Source: Streptomyces sp. DI166 (GTDB lineage Bacteria; Actinomycetota; Actinomycetes; Streptomycetales; Streptomycetaceae). Taken from it: DNA of 64,000 nucleotides. The notes under the pieces were generated by a model that worked only from the letters and a program-made list of their open reading frames with translations, made no database searches and was not told the origin of the DNA. The position numbers and the translations under genes were made by a program. Shown piece by piece: positions 24,549 through 33,307 of the stretch (within the stretch, counting starts at the first letter, position 1; every line of letters starts with the position of its first letter). The stretch is from the NCBI RefSeq assembly GCF_900091315.1, contig NZ_FLSP01000010.1, positions 62,001 through 126,000 on the forward strand. Direction: 5' to 3'.

Positions 24549-25577
24549 TCAGCCGATGACCACGCAGGACGCCGCGGGCACCTCGACGGAGCCGCCGTAG
24601 CGGGGCAGGCCCGAGGCGGGGTCCACGGCGAACCAGGCCACGTCTCCGGAGCGCTCGTTGGCGACGTAGAGGAAGCCGTTGGCCTCGGTGAGGGCGCGCG
24701 GCCAGTGGCCGTGGCAGGGGACGGTGGCGAGCAGCCTGAGCGTGTCGCCCTCGACGGCGAACGCGGACAGGACGTTTTCGCCGCGGGTGGCGGTCCACAG
24801 GAAGCGGCCGTCGGGGGCGACGGCGATGCCCGACGGGTAGGCGTCGCCCGCGGGGGCGCCCGGCAGGACCGGCGTCTCCCACAGGGGCTTGAGGGAGCCG
24901 TCGGCGGTGTCCCAGCGGCAGACGGTGACGGTGGGGGTCAGCTCGTTGACGATGTAGGCATGGCCGCCGTCGGGGTGAAAGGCCAGGTGGCGGGGGCCCG
25001 AGCCGGGGCGCAGGGCGTACTCGCCGTGCACGTCGAGGCGCCCGTCGGTCAGCGTGCAGACCCGGACGGAGTCGGTGCCGAGATCCACGCTGACGGCCCA
25101 GCGCCCACTGGGGTCGGTCTGCACCTGATGGGCGTGCGGGGCCTGCTGGCGGGGCGCGTACGGGCCCGAGCCGGTGTGCGGAAGGACACCGGAGGGCGCG
25201 GGGGCGAGCGAGCCGTCGGAGCGCACGGGGACGGCGCTGACACTGCCGGAGCCGTAGTTCGCGGTCAGCACGTGCCCGGCGTGCAGAGCGAGGTGCGTGG
25301 GTCCGCTGCCGCCGACCGGTGTGGGCGGCGCGATCAGTTCGGGTCTGTCCCCGGTGACGCGGTACGCGGCGACCGCGCCGTCGGTCGTCTCGCTGACCGC
25401 GTAGAGCGTGCGGCCGTCGGGTGCGAGGGCCAGATAGGCCGGGTCGGGCACGTCGTCCGCGCCGGAGAGAACGGTCAGGGCCCCACTCCCGCCGTTCACG
25501 GCCGCGGCGACGATTCCCGGCCCCCCGGCCGCCGTGAACGACCCGATGAAGGCCCGCCTGCGCTCGTCCGCCACCAC
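24549..25577 (-). CDS. Lactonase family protein (seven-bladed beta-propeller, Pgl-like)
   Basis: Protein of 342 aa of the YbhE/6-phosphogluconolactonase propeller family. Typical repeats are DPAYLALAPDGRTLYAV, HAHQVQTDPSGRWAVSVDLGTDSVRV, GPRHLAFHPDGGHAYIVNELTPTV and GIAVAPDGRFLWTATRGENVL. Members hydrolyse sugar lactones; the substrate here is unproven because no pentose-phosphate genes are adjacent. The GTG start follows a GAGAGGGGA stretch. It is preceded by the FUSC gene in the same direction with 134 bases between, where I see no feature. Confidence 0.82.
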   Translation of the reverse strand: MVADERRRAFIGSFTAAGGPGIVAAAVNGGSGALTVLSGADDVPDPAYLALAPDGRTLYAVSETTDGAVAAYRVTGDRPELIAPPTPVGGSGPTHLALHAGHVLTANYGSGSVSAVPVRSDGSLAPAPSGVLPHTGSGPYAPRQQAPHAHQVQTDPSGRWAVSVDLGTDSVRVCTLTDGRLDVHGEYALRPGSGPRHLAFHPDGGHAYIVNELTPTVTVCRWDTADGSLKPLWETPVLPGAPAGDAYPSGIAVAPDGRFLWTATRGENVLSAFAVEGDTLRLLATVPCHGHWPRALTEANGFLYVANERSGDVAWFAVDPASGLPRYGGSVEVPAASCVVIG

Positions 25578-25711
25578 TGTCCCCTCTCGGTCGGGTGCAT
25601 CCGGATGCGACGGTAGCAGTCGATCATGCGCGGTCTAGACCAAGTGGGGGTCGTGTACCGGCGAGTGCGTCTGCCCGGGTGGTGGGGGTGGTCCGTGCGG
25701 CGGGCGTGGGC

Positions 25712-27208
25712 TCAGGCGCCGACCAGGGGTGATCCCGACGGTGTGCGCAGCGGTGCGGCCAGTTCGGCCAGGGCCCGTTCCAGGCCGTGCAGGTGGGCCA
25801 GGGCCGGTCCGGCCGCCGTGGTGTGCGTCGCGGGCGCCGCCGGTTCGTCGGGGGTGTTGCCCGTCAGGGCCTCCACCGCCGCCTCCACGCGCCAGCACGC
25901 CGCCGCGAGGCGGGCGTCGTGGGAGGCCTCCGGGTCGGCGGCCACCGCCACCAGGCCGCGGATCTCCCGGGCGCAGTCGTCCAGGAGGGCGAGGACGCGG
26001 CGGGCGCGGTTCTTGCGGCTCAGCATCGGGTTCAGGGGGTGGACCAGGGGGGCGACCGAGAGGCGGACCCGCGCCAGGAGCTGCTCCAGTTCCGCCACCC
26101 GCGGGGCCGGGTCCGCCGTCGGAGAGCCCGCCAGGCGGGCCGCCGCCTCCGCCGTCGCCGCGTGAACGCAGCGCAGGGCACGCTGGATCCAGGCGTCCGT
26201 CGTGGCGTGGGTCGTCACGGGCAGTACGAACAGGACCGCCAGGACGGCGCCCAGCGCGCCCACCGCGGTCTCCGCGAGCCGGAGTGCCAGCAGGGCGGGT
26301 TCGAGGACGCCCAGCAGGCCGTAGAGGAGTTCGGCGAGGAGGGTGACCCAGAGCATCATCCAGGTGTACGAGACCGCCGCCGTGTAGAAGATGCCGAAGA
26401 CGCAGATCGCGAGGACGACGGCGGAGGGCACCGGCGCGCCCGCCACGGGGACCGCCACGAGCAGGCCCAGTCCGATGCCGATCACCGTGCCGAGGACCCG
26501 GCGGAAGCCGCGGACCAGCGTCTCGCCGCGCGAGGTGGTGTTCACGAAGACCCACCACGTGGCGCCGACGGCCCAGTACCAGCGCTCTCCGGAGACCAGC
26601 TGGCCCACCACGAGGGCGAAGCCCGCGCCGGCGGTGGCCTGCACGGCCTGGCGGGCGGTCACGCGGGACAGTCCGGTGCCACCGGGTGCGGCCGGTACCG
26701 GTGCCGGGGGCAGGCGGCGCTCGTAGCACCACAGGCCGAAGCGGACCCCGGCGGCGACGAGCAGGGACAGCAGGAGGGCCGCGTACAGCTCGGGGAGGTG
26801 GCGCGGGGTCGCCTGGAGGAACTGCGCCACGAAGTACGTCATGAAGGCGAACACGCCGAGGCTGTGCCCGCGCGGGCCCCACCTGCGGGCGTACACCCCG
26901 GCGCCGACGACGGCGAGGAAGGCGAGGTCGCGGGCGAGCGGCCGGTCGTGCAGTTCGGCGGCGACGGCGAGCACGGGCAGCCCCACGACGGGCAGCAGCG
27001 CGGTCGTGACCGCCTGTCCGCGCACGGTGGAGTCGGTGACGGTGAACAGGGCGAGCAGCGCGGCGAGGCCGCCGGTGACGGCGCCCACGAGCGAGTGGCC
27101 GGCGAGTCCGCAGCCCACGACGGCGAGACCGATGCCGAGCACGGCGCGCACGGCGAAGCGCAGCCGCACGCGGCCCGGGTCCGGCGCCACGAACACCCTC
27201 TTCAGCAC
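25712..27208 (-). CDS. FUSC family membrane transporter
   Basis: Membrane protein of 498 aa with the duplicated layout of aromatic-acid exporters (AaeB/FUSC). The first block of about six helices runs from VRAVLGIGLAVVGCGLAG to FGLWCYERRL. A second block from ATAGAGFALVVGQLV contains the RWYWAVGATWWVFVNTTSRGETLVRGFRRVLGT signature. A cytoplasmic C-terminal third has helical repeats. It probably exports aromatic acids or other anions. It is divergent from an Lrp/AsnC gene, whose product may control it. Confidence 0.82.
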   Translation of the reverse strand: MLKRVFVAPDPGRVRLRFAVRAVLGIGLAVVGCGLAGHSLVGAVTGGLAALLALFTVTDSTVRGQAVTTALLPVVGLPVLAVAAELHDRPLARDLAFLAVVGAGVYARRWGPRGHSLGVFAFMTYFVAQFLQATPRHLPELYAALLLSLLVAAGVRFGLWCYERRLPPAPVPAAPGGTGLSRVTARQAVQATAGAGFALVVGQLVSGERWYWAVGATWWVFVNTTSRGETLVRGFRRVLGTVIGIGLGLLVAVPVAGAPVPSAVVLAICVFGIFYTAAVSYTWMMLWVTLLAELLYGLLGVLEPALLALRLAETAVGALGAVLAVLFVLPVTTHATTDAWIQRALRCVHAATAEAAARLAGSPTADPAPRVAELEQLLARVRLSVAPLVHPLNPMLSRKNRARRVLALLDDCAREIRGLVAVAADPEASHDARLAAACWRVEAAVEALTGNTPDEPAAPATHTTAAGPALAHLHGLERALAELAAPLRTPSGSPLVGA

Positions 27209-27317
27209 TGCCTACCGCCCCCTGATCAGAAATGGCATGAAAAAGGCGCCGCGGAGGTCCGCAGCGCCATCGACGGGTTCATTGCAGCATCCAGTCATCT
27301 GCTGGCTCAAGTGGCCT

Positions 27318-27337
27318 CCAATATGCTGGGCCATTGG
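27318..27337. promoter_or_regulatory. Dyad between FUSC and Lrp genes
   Basis: CCAAT and ATTGG flank a 10-base spacer in the 207-base divergent region. It is a candidate Lrp/AsnC site; the surrounding DNA is locally less GC-rich, as expected for promoters. Confidence 0.35.
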
Positions 27338-27415
27338 CATGGACAAATCGGACCCCGGCCGCCCACCGGCGCGCCAACGGTCCAGGCACGACAAGGCACG
27401 AGGAGGACCGGCCCC

Positions 27416-27892
27416 ATGGCCGTGGACGAGCTGGACACCCGGATCCTGCGGCTCCTGCTGGAGCAGCCGCGCACCAGCGTGCGCGAGTACGCCCGCATCC
27501 TCGGGGTGGCCCGCGGCACCCTCCAGGCGCGCCTGGACCGGCTGGAGCGGGACGGGGTGATCACCGGTACCGGGCCCACCCTCTCCCCCGCCGCGCTCGG
27601 CCATCCGGTGCTGGCGTTCGTGCACATCGAGGTGACCCAGGGCCACCTCGACGACGTGGGCGACGCGCTGGCCGCCGTACCGGAGATCGTGGAGGCGTTC
27701 TCGATCACGGGCGGCGGGGATCTGCTGACCCGGGTGGTGGCGCGGGACAACGCACACCTGGAGGACGTGATCCAGAAGCTGATCAGCCTGCCCGGCGTGG
27801 TGCGCACCCGGACCGAGGTGGCGCTGCGCGAGCGGGTCCCGCACCGGCTGCTGCCGCTGGTGGAGTCGATGGGGCGTACGGCGCGCAAGTGA
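27416..27892 (+). CDS. Lrp/AsnC family transcriptional regulator
   Basis: Regulator of 158 aa. The N-terminal helix-turn-helix reads LDTRILRLLLEQPRTSVREYARILGVARGTLQARLDRLERDGVI. The C-terminal RAM domain follows with LAFVHIEVTQGHLDDV, EAFSITGGGDLLTRVV and LISLPGVVRTRTEV. These proteins sense amino acids or related small molecules. The ATG has AGGAGG upstream. It is divergent from the FUSC exporter and overlaps the next HAD gene region, suggesting a small regulon of exporter, regulator and phosphatase. Confidence 0.88.
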   Translation: MAVDELDTRILRLLLEQPRTSVREYARILGVARGTLQARLDRLERDGVITGTGPTLSPAALGHPVLAFVHIEVTQGHLDDVGDALAAVPEIVEAFSITGGGDLLTRVVARDNAHLEDVIQKLISLPGVVRTRTEVALRERVPHRLLPLVESMGRTARK

Positions 27893-27900
27893 CGCTTGGC

Positions 27901-28605
27901 ATGCTGGACCCCATGGGCAAGCTCGGCGGCATCTCGGTCATCTTCGATCTCGACGGAACACTCGTGGACAGCGAGCCGAACTACTACGAGGCGGGCCGGC
28001 TGACCCTCGCCGAGCACGGCGTGCCGGACTTCACCTGGGCCGAGCACGAGGCCTACGTCGGCATCAGCACCCTGGAGACGGTCACCGGCTGGAAGGCCCG
28101 CTACGGGCTCAATGCCTCCGTCGAGGAGTTGCTCGCCGCGAAGAACCGCCGGTATCTCGAACTCGCCCGCGCCTCCACGCGTGCGTACCCGGAGATGCGC
28201 AAGTTCGTCGAGCTGCTGGCCGCCGAGGGTGTGCCGATGGCCGTGGCGTCGGGTTCCTCGCGGGAGGCGATCGAGGCGGTGCTGACCGGTACCGGACTGC
28301 GCGGCCACTTCGGCATCGCGGTCTCCGCCGAGGAGGTCGAGCACGGCAAGCCCGCCCCGGACGTCTTCCTGGAGGCGGCGCGCCGTCTGGGCGCCGAGCC
28401 CGCCGACTGCGTGGTGCTGGAGGACGCCGCCCCGGGTGCGGCCGCCGCGCACGCGGCCGGTATGCGCTGCATCGCCGTCCCGTATGTCGCCGCGCACGCC
28501 GACGCCCCCGAGTTCGCGACGGCGGGGCTGCTGCTGCGCGGCGGGCAGGAGGAGTTCACGGCACGGGCGGCGTACGAGTGGCTGGCCGGGGAGGCGCGCG
28601 CCTGA
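27901..28605 (+). CDS. HAD family phosphatase (beta-phosphoglucomutase-like)
   Basis: HAD superfamily enzyme of 234 aa. Motif I is IFDLDGTLVDSEPNYYEAG with both Asp, motif II is VASGSSREAIEA, motif III is HGKPAPDVFLEAARRLG, and motif IV is CVVLEDAAPGAAAA. This is the sugar-phosphate phosphatase/phosphoglucomutase subgroup. Start choice is uncertain: ATG at 27901 or 27913 has no ribosome binding site, while a GTG at 27889 overlaps the Lrp stop (GTGA) and would give four more residues by coupling. The stop lies inside the first unit of a tandem repeat. Confidence 0.82.
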   Translation: MLDPMGKLGGISVIFDLDGTLVDSEPNYYEAGRLTLAEHGVPDFTWAEHEAYVGISTLETVTGWKARYGLNASVEELLAAKNRRYLELARASTRAYPEMRKFVELLAAEGVPMAVASGSSREAIEAVLTGTGLRGHFGIAVSAEEVEHGKPAPDVFLEAARRLGAEPADCVVLEDAAPGAAAAHAAGMRCIAVPYVAAHADAPEFATAGLLLRGGQEEFTARAAYEWLAGEARA

Positions 28606-28741
28606 CACGGACGATCGACTGACCGGGATGGCGCGCCGCTGACACGGACGAGCGGCCGACCGGGAAGGCGCGCACCTGACACCTACGGGCGGCTGACCGG
28701 GAAGGCGCGCACCTGACACCTACGGGCGGCTGACCCGGAAG
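28596..28741 (+). repeat. 37-base tandem repeat spanning the HAD stop codon
   Basis: Four units at 28596-28630 (35 bases), 28631-28667, 28668-28704 and 28705-28741 (37 bases each). Units begin GCGCGC, contain a TGACAC and end ACCGGGAAG or a close variant. The first unit contains the last codons and TGA of the HAD gene, so the array appears to have grown from the gene end. Units three and four are almost identical, indicating recent duplication. Confidence 0.85.
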
Positions 28742-28820
28742 GTCCGCCCCGGCCCCTCGCGGGTGGCCGGAACTGGTCCCTCCCGAGCCGTTGACCCTCA
28801 GCCGCCCCGTTTCTATCGTC

Positions 28821-28854
28821 TGGTCGACCATCCGTACACCGTTCGATATATCGA
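28821..28854. promoter_or_regulatory. Two perfect palindromes before the GH127 gene
   Basis: TGGTCGACCA (28821-28830) and TCGATATATCGA (28843-28854) are perfect dyads with centres 23 bases apart. The second is flanked by GT/CC and lies 21 bases before the ATG, close to the likely transcription start. A GntR- or LacI-type sugar repressor is a reasonable guess. Confidence 0.6.
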
Positions 28855-28875
28855 CCGGCGCAGAGGAGCACCCCC

Positions 28876-31692
28876 ATGGCACCGCCCCTCTCCAGACGAT
28901 CCCTTCTCCGGGCCGCGGCGCTCGCCTCGGCCGTCCCCGCGGTCTCCCTCTCCCCCACATCCGCCTCTCCGGCGCCCACCGTCCCCGCAGCGCTCCCCGC
29001 ACCGGACGCCTGGACGGTTCGGCCCTTCCCGCTCGACCAAGTCGCCCTCCGCGCGGGCCTCTTCGCCGACAAACGCGAGCTGATGCTGGACCACGCCCGC
29101 GGCTACGACGTGGACCGGCTGCTCCAGGTCTTCCGCGCCAACGCCGGTCTCCCCACGGGAGACGCGGTGGCTCCGGGCGGCTGGGAGGGCCTGGACGGGG
29201 AAGCCAACGGCAACCTGCGCGGCCACTACACCGGTCACTTCATGACGATGCTCGCCCAGGCCTGGGCCGGCACCGGCGAGCAGGTCTTCGCCGACCGGCT
29301 GCGCACGATGGTCGGCGCGCTCACCGAGGTCCGCGCGGCACTCCGCGAGGACCCGGCGGTCACCGTGACGGACGGGAGGTTCGGCACGGCCGTCGAGCAG
29401 ATCCGCGGCTCGTACCAGTACATCGACCTGCCCTCCGGCACCCTCGGCGGCGCCCGGGCCATCACCCTGTCCGTCTGGGTGAGACCCGCCCACGACGGCG
29501 CCTGGGCCCGGGTGCTCGACTTCGGCGACAACACCACGCGCTACCTGTACCTGGCCGCCCGCAACGCCGACGGCGTCCCGCGTTTCGCCGTCACGACCGG
29601 CGGTCCGGGCGCCGAGCAGGGCCTCGACGGCACCGCCGCGCTCCCGCTGAACCGGTGGAGCCACCTCGCCGTCACCCTCGCCGACGGCACCGGCGTCCTC
29701 TACGTCAACGGCACCGAGGTCGCCCGCAACACCGCGATGACCCTCACCCCGGCCGCGCTCGGCACCCCGGTGAACAACTGGCTGGGCCGCTCCAACTACC
29801 CGGCCGACCCCGTCTTCGCGGGCGCCTTCGACGAGTTCAACGCCTGGTCGCGGGCCCTGGACGGCGCCGAGATCGCCGCCCTCCAGGACAGCCGCGCCGC
29901 CGACACTCCGGCCGGGCGTGGTGACCTGGCGTCGTACGCCTTCGACGAGACCTCCGGCGGGACCCTCACGGACGGCTCCGGCCACGGCCGTACCGCCGCC
30001 CTGCGCCGTACCTGGGGCGGGCCGAGCCATCCGGGGTTCCTCGCGGCCTACCCGGAGACGCAGTTCATCGATCTGGAGTCCCGGACCACCAGCGACTACA
30101 CGAAGGTGTGGGCGCCGTACTACACCGCGCACAAGATCCTCGGAGGGCTGCTGGACGCCCACCTCGCCACCGGCGACAACCGCGCGCTCGACCTCGCGTC
30201 GGGGATGGGCGACTGGATGTACTCACGGCTGTCCAGGCTGCCCGCGTCCACCCTGCAACGCATGTGGGGCCTGTTCTCCAGCGGTGAGTTCGGGGGCATC
30301 GTCGAGGCGATCTGCGATCTGCACGCCCTCACCGGCAAGCCCGAACACCTCGCGCTGGCCCGGCTGTTCGACCTCGACCGGCTCATCGACTCCTGCGCCG
30401 CCGGCACCGACGTCCTCGACGGCCTCCACGCCAACCAGCACATCCCGATCTTCACCGGCTGCCTCAGGCTGTACGACACGACCGGCGAGGAGCGCTATCT
30501 CGACGCCGCCCGCAACTTCTGGGGCATGGTCGTCCCGCACCGCATGTACGGCATCGGCGGCACCAGCACCGGCGAGTTCTGGAAGGCACGTGACGTCATC
30601 GCGGGGACGATCAGCGCCACCACGGCCGAGACGTGCTGCGCGTACAACATGCTGAAGCTGAGCCGGACCCTGTTCTTCCACGACCAGCGGCCCGAGTACA
30701 TGGACCACTACGAGCGAGCGCTGTTCAACCAGGTGCTCGGCTCCAAGCAGGACAGGCCCGACGCGGAGAAACCGCTCGTCACCTACTTCATCGGGCTCAC
30801 CCCCGGCCATGTCCGGGACTACACCCCCAAGCAGGGCACCACCTGCTGCGAGGGCACCGGCATGGAGAGCGCCACGAAGTACCAGGACTCGGTGTACTTC
30901 GCGGCGGCGGACGGCAGCGCTCTCTACGTCAATCTCTACAGTCCGTCCGAACTGACTTGGGCGGAGCAAGGGGTGACGGTCACTCAGATCACGGCCTTCC
31001 CGCACGAGCAGGGGACCACGCTGACCGTCGCGGGCGGCAGCGCCTCCTTCGAGCTGCGGCTGCGGGTGCCGGCGTGGGCCACGGCGGGGTTCCGGGTGAC
31101 GGTCAACGGGCGTGCGGTGAGCGGGACTCCGGTGACCGGCAGCTACTTCGGGGTGTCGCGCACCTGGCGCGGCGGGGACACCGTACGGATCGCCATGCCC
31201 TTCCGGCTCCGCGTGGAGAAGGCGCTGGACGACCCCTCGCTCCAGACGCTGTTCCTCGGCCCGGTGAACCTGGTCGGCCGCAACTCCTCGACGGAGTACC
31301 TGCGGTTGGGCCTGTACCGCAACGCCGGACTCTCCGGCGATCTGCTGCCCTCCCTGACCCCGGTGTCCGGTGAGCCGCTCCATTTCACCCTGGACGGCAC
31401 GGAGTTCGCCCCCTTCCACGAGGGGACGGAGGACCCCACCCACGCCTACTTCCGGCGCGTGGAGCCCCGGGTGGTGTTCGGGGGTGTGGACTCGGGTGTC
31501 GCCAACCCTGCCCGCTTCGACGGCACGACGCTGCTGGACGAGGTCTGGGCAGGGGCTCCCTTCGGCAGCAAGGGGGCGCTGGTGGCGCGGGTGCGGGCGA
31601 CCGTGGACGCCTGGGTGGCGGCGGGGCTGCTCGGTGCGGGCGACGGGCGGACCGTGGTGGCGACGGCGCGGCGGGCCGGGTACGCGCCCTGA
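28876..31692 (+). CDS. Secreted GH127 beta-L-arabinofuranosidase with inserted LamG domain
   Basis: Exported enzyme of 938 aa. The N-terminus RRSLLRAAALASAVPA is a Tat-type signal. The GH127 (DUF1680) catalytic core is recognisable on both sides of an insert: GGWEGLDGEANGNLRGHYTGHF before and VWAPYYTAHKILGGLLDAHL after. The cysteine-rich zinc site is present as ETCCAYNML (about residue 585) and TTCCEGTGMES (about 655). Residues about 156-384 form a concanavalin-like LamG domain (SVWVRPAHDGAWARVLDFGDN to YVNGTEVARN), splitting the catalytic domain. Likely removes beta-L-arabinofuranose from plant glycans. GAGGAG precedes the ATG. Confidence 0.85.
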   Translation: MAPPLSRRSLLRAAALASAVPAVSLSPTSASPAPTVPAALPAPDAWTVRPFPLDQVALRAGLFADKRELMLDHARGYDVDRLLQVFRANAGLPTGDAVAPGGWEGLDGEANGNLRGHYTGHFMTMLAQAWAGTGEQVFADRLRTMVGALTEVRAALREDPAVTVTDGRFGTAVEQIRGSYQYIDLPSGTLGGARAITLSVWVRPAHDGAWARVLDFGDNTTRYLYLAARNADGVPRFAVTTGGPGAEQGLDGTAALPLNRWSHLAVTLADGTGVLYVNGTEVARNTAMTLTPAALGTPVNNWLGRSNYPADPVFAGAFDEFNAWSRALDGAEIAALQDSRAADTPAGRGDLASYAFDETSGGTLTDGSGHGRTAALRRTWGGPSHPGFLAAYPETQFIDLESRTTSDYTKVWAPYYTAHKILGGLLDAHLATGDNRALDLASGMGDWMYSRLSRLPASTLQRMWGLFSSGEFGGIVEAICDLHALTGKPEHLALARLFDLDRLIDSCAAGTDVLDGLHANQHIPIFTGCLRLYDTTGEERYLDAARNFWGMVVPHRMYGIGGTSTGEFWKARDVIAGTISATTAETCCAYNMLKLSRTLFFHDQRPEYMDHYERALFNQVLGSKQDRPDAEKPLVTYFIGLTPGHVRDYTPKQGTTCCEGTGMESATKYQDSVYFAAADGSALYVNLYSPSELTWAEQGVTVTQITAFPHEQGTTLTVAGGSASFELRLRVPAWATAGFRVTVNGRAVSGTPVTGSYFGVSRTWRGGDTVRIAMPFRLRVEKALDDPSLQTLFLGPVNLVGRNSSTEYLRLGLYRNAGLSGDLLPSLTPVSGEPLHFTLDGTEFAPFHEGTEDPTHAYFRRVEPRVVFGGVDSGVANPARFDGTTLLDEVWAGAPFGSKGALVARVRATVDAWVAAGLLGAGDGRTVVATARRAGYAP

Positions 31693-31695
31693 GCC

Positions 31696-32421
31696 TCAGC
31701 GGTAGTCGGGATTGGGTGCGTCCAGTCGGCAGCCCGCGTCCCACTCCGAGCGCTGGTTGCCGTGGGCGGGGATCCCTCCGTTGCGCTTGAGCAGGGCCGC
31801 CATGTGCATCAGGTTCCAGGTCATGAAGGTGGTGTTGCGGTTGGTGAAGTCGTTCTCGGGGCCGCCCGAGCCGGGGTCGAGGTACGACGGACCCGGTCCG
31901 GCGGGGCCGATCCAGCCCGCGTCGGCCTGGGGCGGGATGGTGTAGCCGAGGTGCTGGAGGCTGTAGAGGATGTTCATCGCGCAGTGCTTCACGCCGTCCT
32001 CGTTGCCGGTGATCAGACAGCCGCCGACACGGCCGTAATAGGCGTACTGGCCTGCCTCGTTGAGCAGCCCCGAGGCGCCGTACAGGCGCTCGATGACCTT
32101 CTTGGTGACCGAGCTGTTGTCGCCGAGCCAGATGGGTCCGGCGATGACCAGGATGTCGGCCGCCATCACCTGCTCCTGGATCCGCGGCCAGGCGTCGCTG
32201 GTGAAACCGTGCTCGGTCATGTCGGGGTAGACGCCGGGCGCGATGTCGTGGTCCATGGCCCGGACCACCTCGGTGCCGACTCCGCGCGAGTCCATGATCG
32301 CCCGGCTCCTGTCGATCAGGCCCTGGGTGTGGCTGAGCTGCGGCGAGGGCTTGAGCGTGCAGTTGATGTACAGGGCACGCAGATCGTCGAAGCGGTAGGC
32401 GTCGGCGGCGGCTGCGGTCAT
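31696..32421 (-). CDS. Flavodoxin-like NAD(P)H-dependent oxidoreductase
   Basis: Protein of 241 aa of the NADPH-dependent FMN reductase family. The flavodoxin fold shows ALYINCTLKPSPQLSHTQGLID (phosphate loop), ILVIAGPIWLGDNSSVTKKVIERL and the GGCLITGNEDGVKHC strand. It probably binds FMN and reduces quinones or nitro compounds. The ATG at 32421 follows AAGGAG at 6 bases; a GTG directly before it would add one residue. It converges on the GH127 gene with three bases between stops and is followed, on the same strand further upstream, by the LysR effector gene. Confidence 0.82.
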   Translation of the reverse strand: MTAAAADAYRFDDLRALYINCTLKPSPQLSHTQGLIDRSRAIMDSRGVGTEVVRAMDHDIAPGVYPDMTEHGFTSDAWPRIQEQVMAADILVIAGPIWLGDNSSVTKKVIERLYGASGLLNEAGQYAYYGRVGGCLITGNEDGVKHCAMNILYSLQHLGYTIPPQADAGWIGPAGPGPSYLDPGSGGPENDFTNRNTTFMTWNLMHMAALLKRNGGIPAHGNQRSEWDAGCRLDAPNPDYR

Positions 32422-32509
32422 CACGGGCTCCTTCGCACGGAGGTGGTTCCGACACAGCCTCTCCGCCCGACAGCGGTCCTGTCGCGCCCGCTCACCCGCT
32501 CGGGGTGGT

Positions 32510-33250
32510 CTACGAGCGGCGGCGGGGCTTGCCCCGGCGGCCGGGGGCGGCCTTCTTGCCCGGTGCGGGCTTGCGGCGGGGCTGTTCCTGGGGCTTGGTC
32601 TTCGCCTTCGCCTTGGCCTTCGGCTGGTCCTCGGGCTTGGCGCGGCCCCGGGTGCTGTTGACCGTGCGGCCGCGGACCACGCCGATGAAGTCGTCGACGA
32701 GGTCGGTCGTGGCCTCCTCCGGCCAGCACAGGGCGACGCCGGACTGGGGGGCGTCGACCAGGGTGCGGTAGGTGAGGTCCTTGCGGTGGTGGAGGCGGGC
32801 CAGGGACTGGGGCACGATCAGCAGGCCCACATTGGCGGCGACCAGCTCGATCGCGTCCTCGGTGGTGGCGGGCCGTTCGAAGCCCGGCTCCCCCGGCGGT
32901 CGCTCCCAGCCGAGGACGTCGTCCAAGGGGTGGAAGACGACCTCGTCGGCCAGATCCTCCGCGGTGACCTCGTCGACGGCCGCGACGGCGTGGTCCTTGG
33001 GCACCACGACCACGGTGGTCTCGGTGTAGAGAGGGATCGCGCTGAAGTACGTGCGGTCCACCGGCAGCCGGACGAGACCGGCGTCCGCGCGGCCCTCCCG
33101 CAGCACCTGCGGGGCCTCCGCCACGCTGACCGGGATCAGGTCGAGGGGGGTCTCCGGGTAGCGCTCCTGCCAGATCCGCACCCACTTCGCCGGGGTGGCT
33201 CCGGGCACGTAGGCGAGCCGGAAGGTCTGGGGTGCTGCCGAGCCTGTCAC
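32510..33250 (-). CDS. LysR substrate-binding-domain protein without helix-turn-helix
   Basis: Protein of 246 aa. Residues 8-200 form a LysR effector domain: FRLAYVPGATPAKWVRIWQERYPETPLDLIPV, DAGLVRLPVD, ETTVVVVPKDHAVA and ELVAANVGLLIVPQSLARLH. The start of the protein coincides with the first strand of that domain; the usual 90-residue N-terminal DNA-binding domain is absent and no ORF upstream supplies it. Residues 205-246 are a Lys/Arg/Pro-rich tail (many Lys-Ala pairs) that may bind nucleic acid. The GTG start has TAACCT 6 bases upstream. It is divergent from DUF5997 with 57 bases between, a pairing I recall as common in Streptomyces. Confidence 0.8.
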   Translation of the reverse strand: MTGSAAPQTFRLAYVPGATPAKWVRIWQERYPETPLDLIPVSVAEAPQVLREGRADAGLVRLPVDRTYFSAIPLYTETTVVVVPKDHAVAAVDEVTAEDLADEVVFHPLDDVLGWERPPGEPGFERPATTEDAIELVAANVGLLIVPQSLARLHHRKDLTYRTLVDAPQSGVALCWPEEATTDLVDDFIGVVRGRTVNSTRGRAKPEDQPKAKAKAKTKPQEQPRRKPAPGKKAAPGRRGKPRRRS

Positions 33251-33256
33251 CTGGCC

Positions 33257-33262
33257 AGGTTA
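33257..33262 (-). promoter_or_regulatory. -10 box TAACCT, leaderless LysR-effector gene
   Basis: On the minus strand TAACCT lies 6 bases before the GTG at 33250, with no Shine-Dalgarno sequence. Confidence 0.5.
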
Positions 33263-33295
33263 CCGGCCGTGGTCGGCGCGGGTGTCACCGGTGGA

Positions 33296-33301
33296 TACCC
33301 T
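33296..33301 (+). promoter_or_regulatory. -10 box TACCCT, DUF5997 gene
   Basis: TACCCT lies 6 bases before the ATG at 33308. GGAGG follows but is only one base from the ATG, too close to act as a normal ribosome binding site, so a leaderless transcript is favoured. Confidence 0.45.
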
Positions 33302-33307
33302 GGAGGC

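Noticed and set aside
28596-28741. CRISPR-like array
   Set aside because: Units are directly adjacent without unique spacers, and no cas genes are nearby; a plain tandem repeat.
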